From Nocardia asteroides (lineage in GTDB: Bacteria > Actinomycetota > Actinomycetes > Mycobacteriales > Mycobacteriaceae): DNA of 64,000 nt. Below, one piece after another: positions 1 through 8,110 of this stretch; within the stretch, counting starts at the first letter, position 1, and every line of letters begins with the position of its first letter. Location of the stretch: assembly GCA_019930625.1 (NCBI GenBank), contig CP082844.1, forward strand, positions 5,580,001 to 5,644,000. The letters are read 5' to 3'. Both the position numbers and the translations under genes were made by a program. The notes below the pieces were generated by a model that saw only the letters and a list, made by a program, of their open reading frames with translations, made no database searches and was not told the DNA's origin.

Positions 1-2826
1 CGAAACGTGCGGGACACCGTGCGATTCGCGGACGCCATGAACGGGGCGATCTCCGACGGATACCGGGTTTTCCTGGAGATCGGCCCGCATCCGGTACTGC
101 TGGAGAACGCCCAGCGATGCCTCGCTGCCCGCCGGATCGATGGTCATGCCGTTGGTTCGCTGCGAAAGGGCGAGGACGAACGATCCGCGCTGCGCCGCGC
201 GGCCGGCGCCCTGTACGCCGGTGGCTGCTCGCCAGATTTCGATCGGCTACTCGAGACCGGCAGGGTCGTTTCGCTGCCCGCTTACCAGTGGCAACGGAAG
301 CGATACTGGCTCGCGGCCGACCGGCGTACCGCGCTCGCCGGCGACGACGGGGGCCATCCGCTGCTCGGCACAGGCCTGATCTCGGCCGTAGAGCAGGGAA
401 CCTGCTACTGGCAACGCGCGCTGGACCCGGTAAGGCTGCCGTATCTCGCGGACCTCACGGTGTGCGGGGACACCGTGATCTCCGCGGCCACGTTCGCCGA
501 AATGGCGTTGGCATCGGGCGCCGAGGCGTACGGAACCGAGGACATCGCCGTTACCGATTTGGTGTTCGAGCGCATGCTGGAAGTGACCGCGGCCGCGGTG
601 CCCACGACTCAGACGGTGATCAGCACGCGGGAGGGACTCTTCCAGGTATTCGGCCCCCACGGTCCGGATCGGGTGCGGCACGCACTGGCCACCGTCGCGC
701 CGGACACCGAAAAGCCGGATGTGCGCGAGGCGCCCGCCCTGATTCGGCACCGCTGCACCACGCACCGAGACCGGACCGAGCACTACCGCGCGCTGGCCGG
801 GGCGGGGCTGGGAATCGGAGAGCACCTTCGTGGGGTATCGGAGCTGTGGTTCGGCCACGAGGAAGTGCTTGCCCGGCTCGTGCCGCCGGAGCGGCCACAT
901 GCTCGAGAGACCGGTTACCGCATCCCTCCCTCGATGCTCGACGCCGGTCTGCAGGCGCTGATCGCCCTGTGCAACGGTTCGTCCGGAAGCAATGTGGTGA
1001 CCGGGATCGGTCGGTTGCGAGTGCATCGGACCCCGGCGGGGTCGGTATGGGCGCACGGCCGATCAGCGGGGTCGGGCGGCGACCTCTACCTGCTCGACGA
1101 CGACGGCCGGGTACTGGTGCAGGCCGAGGGCGTGCGCCTACGGCCGCTCAGAGAACCCGATCCGGTCGAAGATTGCCTGTACACGGTGGAATGGCGCGAA
1201 AGAGCAGATCCACAACCGGTGGGAGATCGGGCCGGGTCGTGGATCGTGTTGGCGGGCGAGGATCGCCTCGGCGCTGAACTCGCGGAAGAGCTGCGGGCTC
1301 GAGGCAAGCAGTGTGATCTGGTGACCGCGCAGGGAGCGGACCCGACCGGAACAGAGTCTCTGCGTGCGGTTCTGACCGGAACGGCGCCGACCGGGGTAGT
1401 GCACGTCGGAAGTCTCGGCAGCGCGAGCCTGCGGGGGGTGGCCGACGTGCTGGCCGGAATGGGCTGGCGCGATCAGCCACGGCTGTGGGTGGTGACTCGG
1501 GCCGCCCAGGCAGTCGGCGAGCACATCTCGGCGGTGGATGTCGACCAGGCAGCGTTGTGGGGACTCGGCAGGGCGATCGGGCTCGATCATCCCGGGCTAT
1601 CGGTCACGCGGGTGGATCTTGCCGCGCCGACCACACTCGATGAGGCAGCCACGCTGGTGACGGCTATGCTCAGCGATGATCGGGAGACCGATGTCGCCCT
1701 GCGTCCCGGTGGCCGGTTCGTGGCCAGGCTGGTCCGCGCTCCGGACGTCCGTGAGCGAGTGGCGACGTTACGGGCGGACGGTGCATACCTGATCGTCGGC
1801 GCGGATGCCGCACTCGCGGAGTCGTTTGCCAGGTGGATGACCGACCGTGGTGCGCGCAACATCGTGATCCTGAACCGAGACGGCACCATCGGGCCGATCA
1901 GCTTTCCGGGGGCGCAGGTGTCGACCATCGACACGTGCGCGACCGACGACCTGGAGATGACCGGGCTGATCACCGAGATCGAGAGTGCGTCGGGCCCATT
2001 GCGCGGGCTCATCCACGCCGAGGGCGAGGACAGCGCGTGGCGGTGGCACCAACACACGCTCGATCGCAAGCTGGATCTCTTCGTACTCTGCTCATCGGTC
2101 GCCTCGTTGTTCGGGTCCCCGGGCGACTCGATGGCAAGCGCACGAGTGAACGCGATCGCACACCATCGCCATGCCCGCGGCCTGCGCGCACTGAGCCTGC
2201 ACCTCGCGCAGGCCGGCATGCCGACACACGGCATCGCCGACGCGTCCTCGGCGGATCTTGCGCGAGCACTGGACCACGGGGTATGTGCGGATCTCGGTCA
2301 ACTCGCGGTGATGAAGCTGAACCTCCGGCACTGGTTCGAATCGTTTCCCAGCGTGGCGGGGACACCGCTGTTCGACGAGCTCGAATTCCGTGCCTCGGGG
2401 ATCGCCACCGCGTTCGCCGACAGGCTGGCCGCGACCAACGCGCCGGAACGGGCGGGGTTGATCGAAGAGCACCTGATCGAGCAGGTCTCCCTGACGCTGC
2501 AACGAGATCCCCCGAGCCTGAGTCGCCAGTCGACGTTCCAGGACATGGGCATGGACTCGTTGATGGCGGTGGAGCTACGCAACCGGTTGGAATCGACGCT
2601 CGGCGTACGGTTGTCCGTCGCACTGGTGTTCACCTACTCGACCATCGCCACGCTCGCCGAGTTCATCGCGGACGAACTCGCGGTGACCGAGACTCCGGCC
2701 GCAGAACCGGAACCGGACGATCGGCCTTCCATGGCAGCGGACATTGATCTGCTCTCCGACGAGGAAGCCGAGGCCATGCTGCTGGAGAGCATCCGGCTCG
2801 TCGAACAGGAACAGCATGATGACTGA
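1..2826 (+). CDS. Modular type I polyketide synthase, 5'-truncated by window edge (AT-DH*-KR*-ACP visible)
   Basis: The reading frame is open from base 1, so the start and any KS lie outside the window; 941 residues are visible. The first codons read NVRDTVRFADAM, the typical end of an AT domain, which runs to about residue 95. A DH-like region covers about 115-380, a KR-like region about 390-790 and an ACP about 825-900 with the phosphopantetheine serine at 853 (GMDSLM). Both reductive domains look dead. The DH HxxxGxxxxP motif reads LADLTVCGDTVIS, with Leu152 in place of the catalytic His and Ser in place of Pro. The KR lacks the glycine-rich NADPH motif, and its catalytic Tyr is Ala712. 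The module should therefore leave a beta-keto group (inference). The acidic C-terminus (DEEAEAMLLESIRLVEQ) looks like a docking helix. The stop overlaps the start of the next PKS gene. Confidence 0.95.
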   Translation, partial: RNVRDTVRFADAMNGAISDGYRVFLEIGPHPVLLENAQRCLAARRIDGHAVGSLRKGEDERSALRRAAGALYAGGCSPDFDRLLETGRVVSLPAYQWQRKRYWLAADRRTALAGDDGGHPLLGTGLISAVEQGTCYWQRALDPVRLPYLADLTVCGDTVISAATFAEMALASGAEAYGTEDIAVTDLVFERMLEVTAAAVPTTQTVISTREGLFQVFGPHGPDRVRHALATVAPDTEKPDVREAPALIRHRCTTHRDRTEHYRALAGAGLGIGEHLRGVSELWFGHEEVLARLVPPERPHARETGYRIPPSMLDAGLQALIALCNGSSGSNVVTGIGRLRVHRTPAGSVWAHGRSAGSGGDLYLLDDDGRVLVQAEGVRLRPLREPDPVEDCLYTVEWRERADPQPVGDRAGSWIVLAGEDRLGAELAEELRARGKQCDLVTAQGADPTGTESLRAVLTGTAPTGVVHVGSLGSASLRGVADVLAGMGWRDQPRLWVVTRAAQAVGEHISAVDVDQAALWGLGRAIGLDHPGLSVTRVDLAAPTTLDEAATLVTAMLSDDRETDVALRPGGRFVARLVRAPDVRERVATLRADGAYLIVGADAALAESFARWMTDRGARNIVILNRDGTIGPISFPGAQVSTIDTCATDDLEMTGLITEIESASGPLRGLIHAEGEDSAWRWHQHTLDRKLDLFVLCSSVASLFGSPGDSMASARVNAIAHHRHARGLRALSLHLAQAGMPTHGIADASSADLARALDHGVCADLGQLAVMKLNLRHWFESFPSVAGTPLFDELEFRASGIATAFADRLAATNAPERAGLIEEHLIEQVSLTLQRDPPSLSRQSTFQDMGMDSLMAVELRNRLESTLGVRLSVALVFTYSTIATLAEFIADELAVTETPAAEPEPDDRPSMAADIDLLSDEEAEAMLLESIRLVEQEQHDD

Positions 2827-5800
2827 GCAGACATCGCCGGTGAAGAAGGCCCTGGCGGCTATGCGGACCCTGCAAGCCCGGCTGGACCGGGAACTGATGG
2901 CGAAGACCGAGCCGATCGCCGTTGTCGGCATGGGCTGCCGTGTGCCGGGCGGCGGCCGCGACCCCGACGAATTCTGGCGACTGCTCGACGACCGCGTCGA
3001 TGCGATCACCGAAGTGCCTCCGGACCGGTGGGTTGGTGAGGTCGGCAGTCCGGCGCGCTGGGGTGGCTTTCTGTCTGATGTGGACACATTCGACGCGGCC
3101 TTCTTCGGCATCGCGCCCCGGGAGGCCGAGGCGATGGACCCCCAGCAGCGCCTACTGCTGGAAGTGGCCTGGGAGGCACTGGAACAGGCCGGGCACGCTC
3201 GGCCCGACCGGCTGGCCGGCTCGAGAACCGGTGTCTTCACAGGTGTCGTCGTCACCGACTACGACCGGCTGAGCCGCGGAAACCGGGACATCTACACGGT
3301 CACCGGCAACGGGCACTCGTTCCCCGCCGGACGGCTGTCCTACGTGCTCGGTCTCCAAGGGCCCAGCATGGTCGTGGACACGGCGTGCTCCTCGTCCCTG
3401 GTCGCCGTGCATCTCGCGGTCCAGAGCCTCCGTTCCGGAGAGAGCGCGATGGCGCTGGCCGGTGGGGTCAACCTGATGCTGGCCAGAGATATGACCGACA
3501 TGCTGGCCAGCTCGCGCGCGCTGTCCGAGGACGGGCGATGCAAAACCTTCGATGCGCTGGCCAACGGCTATGTCCGGGGCGAGGGCTGCGGGATGCTGGT
3601 CCTGCGACGGCTTTCCGACGCGGTGGCCGACGGCGATCCGGTGCTCGCGGTGATCCGTGGTTCAGCGGTGAACTCCGACGGCCGTTCCTCCGGGCTGACC
3701 GCGCCGAACGTCTCGGCGCAGAAGGCTTTGCTCCGTCAGGCTTTGCATAGCGCTCGCGCCGGCGCGGCGGACATCAGTTATGTCGAGACGCACGGCACCG
3801 GAACGCCGCTCGGTGATCCGATCGAAGTGGACGCGCTTGCCGACGTGCTCGGCGGGTTGCGGGACGACGGTTCGCGTTGCGTGCTCGGCGCGGTGAAGAC
3901 CAATATCGGGCATCTCGAGGCGGCTGCCGGGGTGATAGGGCTGATCAAGGTCGTGCTCGCGCTGCAGCGGGAGCGCATCCCGGCGAACCTGCACTTGCGC
4001 ACCGTCAATCCCAGGATCGACCTCACCGGAACCGCCCTGGTTCTGCCGAGTGATCCGGTCGCGTGGCCGAAACGCGACGGTGCGACGCGGATGGCGGGTG
4101 TCAGCTCGTTCGGTATCAGCGGCACCAATGCGCACGTCATCGTCGCCGATCCGCCGGAGCAGGCCGAGCCTCCCGCGACCGAACCAGGACCGGCACTGGT
4201 GCCGATCTCCGCGCGCGATGCGGGCGCGCTGACCGATTTGGTCGCTGCGTTCCGCGCCAGGCTCGATGAGCGGCAGGCCGACATCCGGGATATCGCCTAC
4301 ACCGCGGCTGTCCGCAGGCATCATCATCAGTACCGGGCCGCCCTGGTGCTGCCCGGTGACGGGCCGCCGCGGCTGGTGCCCGGCGCCGAGCCGGACGAAC
4401 GGCCGCGAGTGGTGTTCGTGTTCTCTGGTCAAGGCTCGCAGTGGCTCGGCATGGGGCGAGCACTGCTCGCCGGTGAGCCCGCGTTCCGAGCGGCTGTCGA
4501 GACATGCGACCACGCGATCCGGAACGAGACCGGATGGTCCGTTATCGATGAATTGACCGCAGGTCCATCCACGTCGCGGCTCGCCCGGGTGGACGTCGTG
4601 CAGCCGGTTCTGTTCGCGATGGAGGTCGCGTTGGCGGCACTGTGGCGATCGAAGGGCATCGAGCCGGACGCCGTCATCGGGCACAGCATGGGTGAGGTGG
4701 CCGCCGCGCATGTGGCGGGCGCGCTCACGCTGACCGACGCGGCGCGCATCATCTGCCGCCGCAGCGGATTGCTGCGCGGACTGGCCGGGCGCGGCGCGAT
4801 GGCGCTGGTGGAACTGCCGCTCGAGCGAGCGAGCGCGGCGCTGTCCGGATTCGCCGATCAGGTGTCGATCGCGGCGAGCAACAGCGCGCGCTCGACCGTG
4901 CTCTCCGGCGACCCGGACACGCTGGAGGAGGTTCTGGCCGAGCTGACCGGCGCGGGGGTGTTCTGTCGACGGATCAAGGTCGAGGTCGCCGCGCACAGCC
5001 CACAAGTCGATGTCATCACCGATGAGCTGAGTCGCCAACTCGGTGCGCTGACGCCGGAGGCCACCACGGTGCCGATGTGGTCCACCGTGCTCGGAAAGGT
5101 CTGTGACGGGGCCGAGCTGGATACCGCCTACTGGATACGCAACCTTCGTGAACCAGTGTTGTTCGCGCAGGCGGTCCGTGACTGCATGACGCTGGGGCGC
5201 ACGGTATTCGTCGAGCTGACCCCACACCCGATCCTGCTGCCCTCGATCGAAGAGGACGGAGGCCTGGTCGTTCCGTCCGGGCGGCGAGAACACGATGAGC
5301 GCGCGGTTTTCCTCGAATCGCTTGCCGCACTGTACGTCCGAGGCTGCCAGGTGGACTGGCCCGCCCTCCACCCGAGCGGCGGACGCTGCGTGCCCCTGCC
5401 CGCTTATCCGTGGCGACGCCAGCGGTACTGGTTGGATCGAACTCCGGCTGCGCGCGCCGACCACGGGCATCCATTGCTCGGTGAGCCGGTCAGCCCGGCA
5501 ACCTCACCGGGTACCCGGATCTGGGAGCGCGAGCTGAACCTGCCGTACCTGGCCGACCACATGGTGGACGGCGCGGTGGTGTTCCCGGCGTCGGGCTATG
5601 TGGAGATGGCGCTCAGCGCGTGCGGACGATCGATGGTGTTGGAGGACCTCGCCTTCGACCGGATGGCGATTCTCGCAAAAGACGGCTCCGGACACGTCCA
5701 GTTCATCGAGGACTCCGACCATTTCCAGGTGTATTGCCGAGCGACAAGGGACGAACCGTGGGTTCTCTGCGCGCACGGAACCGTTCGTCATGGTGGCGGG

Positions 5801-8110
5801 GGGCCGCCGATGGCCGAGCCGCCGTCGTCCGTGCGGGAACGGTGCGGCACCGAGGTAGCCGTAGCCGAGCACTACGCGCGGTATGCCGGGCGAGCTATCG
5901 ACTACGGCCCGGCTTTCCGTGGTGTGCAACGAATCTGGACCGGTGACGGGGAGGGCGTGGCCTTGGTCGAGTCGACCGGATCGTCCTCGGGGTATGTCTG
6001 CCACCCTGCACTGCTGGACGCTTGCTTCCAGGTGCTCGGCAGCGTGCTACTCGACCAGCGGGCGAGCGGCGGGGTCATTCCGATTCGGATCGACCGGCTG
6101 CGAGTCCACCGGCCACCTGGCGACCGTGTGTGGGTACACGCACGCGCCCGGTCCACCGAGGACAGCGGGGATCTGCTGGTGCTCGACGAAGACGGCACGG
6201 TGCTGATCGAGGTCGAGGGTTTGACAGTGGCAAGGCCTGCCGGACCGGGACCGTACCGGGACTGGCTCTACCAGGTGGCATGGCGCGCCGCCGAGCGGCT
6301 CGTTGCCCCGGATCGTGGCGAGGGGTCTCCCGGGACGTGGCTGGTGCTCACCGACTCCACCGGTGTCGGTGCAGGTTTGGCCACGCTGCTCGAACAGCGA
6401 GGCCAAACCTGCGTGCTGATCGACAAGCGGGATATCGACGTCGCCGACGACGACGCGTGGAGCACGTTGCTCGACAACGTCACCGCCGGTGGCGAAAGAG
6501 CCTGCGTCGGGGTAGTGCATCTGTGGAGCCTGGACACCACAGCTATCGAGCACGTCACCGCCGACACGCTGACCGCCGATCAGCACATCACCGGACTCAC
6601 TACCGTGCGCCTCGTCCGCGCGCTCGCTCGCCTCCGTCTGCGGGACCATCCCCGGCTGTGGTTGGTCACCAGAGGCGCACAGCAGGTGGGCTCCGAGCCG
6701 GTCGAGGTGTCCCAAGCTCCGTTGTGGGGATTGGCAAGGACATTGAGCGTCGAGCATCCCGAACTGGAGTGCGTGCGGGTCGACCTCCGATCGGGTTGGG
6801 CGCCAACCCGTTGCGCCGACGAACTCCTTCCCGAACTGGTCGGGCCGGACGGTGAGGACGAGATCGCTTTACGGGAGGAAGGGCGGAATCTGGCGAGGTT
6901 GGTACGGGCCTCGGTCGAGCCAGGGGATGTCGAATTGTCCTTCGCCCGGGGCACGTACCTGATCAGCGGCGGGCTCGGCGGGCTCGGCATCGGTTTGGCG
7001 CGCTGGCTGGCCGCGCACGGTGCGCGGCACCTCGTGCTGGCCGGACGGCATGATCCGGTTCCTGACGTGCAGGCCAGAATCGACGAGCTCAGGAGGGAAG
7101 GCGTCGAGGTCGTGGTCGCCCGGGCGGACGTGGGCCGGCGCCAGGACGTGGCCGCGATGCTCGCGGACATCGATGACCGGCTGCCGCCACTGCGCGGAGT
7201 GCTGCACGCGGCCATGGTGCTCGACGATCGGACCATTCTGGAACTGGATGCCGAACGGTACGACCGCGTGCTGGCACCCAAGATGCGGGGCGCTTGGAAT
7301 CTGCATGAGCTCACCGAGGACCGGGAGCTGGAATTCTTCGTGATGTACTCGTCGGCCTCTGCCCTGCTCGGCTCGCCGGGACAGGCCAACTACGCGGCCG
7401 CCAACGCATTTCTCGGCGCGCTCGCCCGGCATCGGGACCATGGTGGCCGAAAAGCCCTGTGCGTGGACTGGGGGTTGTACTCGCAGGAAGGAATCATGGC
7501 AGAACGCAACACCGAAGGGCAGCGACTCGCGCATCGAGGAGTTGGCACCCTGACCCCCGAACAAGGTACGGACATCCTCGGTCTGCTGTTGGGTGGCAGC
7601 ACCAGCCAGATCGCTGCGGCCAATCTCGATCTGCGACAGTGGCTGGCGTTCTACCCGGTTCTGGCCGGTGCGTCGCTGCTCACCGAACTCGGTGACGATG
7701 ACCGGGAGAGTGCGAGCAGACCATCGGATCCGTGGTTGGCGGACCGGCTGCGCGCGGCGACACCTGCCGAACGCCCGCGATTGATCGATGACGTCGTCAC
7801 TGAGCAACTCGGCCGGATCCTGCACCTCGACGCCGCTTCGATCGACCGGAAGGCGCCGCTGACGACCATGGGAGTCGACTCGCTGATGGCGCTCGAACTC
7901 AGGAACCGGCTGGAGGCGGCGCTCGGCGTCCGGCTGTCCGCGACGCTGCTGTACAGCGCACCGACGGTGCGGGCATTGAGCGAACAGCTACTCGACGTAC
8001 TCGGCATGGCCGAGCCCGAGGAGGTCATCGAAGAGGTCGATGACCTTCGCGACCTGCTGGCGCAGATCGACGATTCGATCGACCGGCTCGAACGCAGGCA
8101 GCTGCCGTGA
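2816..8110 (+). CDS. Modular type I polyketide synthase, KS-AT-DH-KR-ACP
   Basis: This is a 1764-residue single-module PKS. It starts at one of two adjacent ATGs (2816 or 2819) inside the end of the preceding gene. A short helical docking segment (about 1-33) precedes KS (about 34-460; Cys191 in VDTACSSSL, plus the two His motifs HGTGTPLGDP and KTNIGHLEAAAG). AT follows with Ser624 in GHSMGE, then DH with an intact HMVDGAVVFP motif (His915), KR with GGLGGLG, Ser1513 and Tyr1526, and ACP Ser1689 (GVDSLM). The KR carries VLDD before the active site, as in B-type ketoreductases. No ER is present, so the expected product is an alpha,beta-double bond. The AT motif VAAHS fits neither the malonyl (HAFH) nor the methylmalonyl (YASH) signature, so the extender unit is left open. 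Confidence 0.97.
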   Translation: MMTEQTSPVKKALAAMRTLQARLDRELMAKTEPIAVVGMGCRVPGGGRDPDEFWRLLDDRVDAITEVPPDRWVGEVGSPARWGGFLSDVDTFDAAFFGIAPREAEAMDPQQRLLLEVAWEALEQAGHARPDRLAGSRTGVFTGVVVTDYDRLSRGNRDIYTVTGNGHSFPAGRLSYVLGLQGPSMVVDTACSSSLVAVHLAVQSLRSGESAMALAGGVNLMLARDMTDMLASSRALSEDGRCKTFDALANGYVRGEGCGMLVLRRLSDAVADGDPVLAVIRGSAVNSDGRSSGLTAPNVSAQKALLRQALHSARAGAADISYVETHGTGTPLGDPIEVDALADVLGGLRDDGSRCVLGAVKTNIGHLEAAAGVIGLIKVVLALQRERIPANLHLRTVNPRIDLTGTALVLPSDPVAWPKRDGATRMAGVSSFGISGTNAHVIVADPPEQAEPPATEPGPALVPISARDAGALTDLVAAFRARLDERQADIRDIAYTAAVRRHHHQYRAALVLPGDGPPRLVPGAEPDERPRVVFVFSGQGSQWLGMGRALLAGEPAFRAAVETCDHAIRNETGWSVIDELTAGPSTSRLARVDVVQPVLFAMEVALAALWRSKGIEPDAVIGHSMGEVAAAHVAGALTLTDAARIICRRSGLLRGLAGRGAMALVELPLERASAALSGFADQVSIAASNSARSTVLSGDPDTLEEVLAELTGAGVFCRRIKVEVAAHSPQVDVITDELSRQLGALTPEATTVPMWSTVLGKVCDGAELDTAYWIRNLREPVLFAQAVRDCMTLGRTVFVELTPHPILLPSIEEDGGLVVPSGRREHDERAVFLESLAALYVRGCQVDWPALHPSGGRCVPLPAYPWRRQRYWLDRTPAARADHGHPLLGEPVSPATSPGTRIWERELNLPYLADHMVDGAVVFPASGYVEMALSACGRSMVLEDLAFDRMAILAKDGSGHVQFIEDSDHFQVYCRATRDEPWVLCAHGTVRHGGGGPPMAEPPSSVRERCGTEVAVAEHYARYAGRAIDYGPAFRGVQRIWTGDGEGVALVESTGSSSGYVCHPALLDACFQVLGSVLLDQRASGGVIPIRIDRLRVHRPPGDRVWVHARARSTEDSGDLLVLDEDGTVLIEVEGLTVARPAGPGPYRDWLYQVAWRAAERLVAPDRGEGSPGTWLVLTDSTGVGAGLATLLEQRGQTCVLIDKRDIDVADDDAWSTLLDNVTAGGERACVGVVHLWSLDTTAIEHVTADTLTADQHITGLTTVRLVRALARLRLRDHPRLWLVTRGAQQVGSEPVEVSQAPLWGLARTLSVEHPELECVRVDLRSGWAPTRCADELLPELVGPDGEDEIALREEGRNLARLVRASVEPGDVELSFARGTYLISGGLGGLGIGLARWLAAHGARHLVLAGRHDPVPDVQARIDELRREGVEVVVARADVGRRQDVAAMLADIDDRLPPLRGVLHAAMVLDDRTILELDAERYDRVLAPKMRGAWNLHELTEDRELEFFVMYSSASALLGSPGQANYAAANAFLGALARHRDHGGRKALCVDWGLYSQEGIMAERNTEGQRLAHRGVGTLTPEQGTDILGLLLGGSTSQIAAANLDLRQWLAFYPVLAGASLLTELGDDDRESASRPSDPWLADRLRAATPAERPRLIDDVVTEQLGRILHLDAASIDRKAPLTTMGVDSLMALELRNRLEAALGVRLSATLLYSAPTVRALSEQLLDVLGMAEPEEVIEEVDDLRDLLAQIDDSIDRLERRQLP

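Noticed and set aside
3662..5470. Long minus-strand open frame opposite the second PKS gene
   Set aside because: It is a shadow of GC-rich third positions; the translation is Arg/Gly/His-rich without motifs, while the plus strand encodes clear KS and AT domains.
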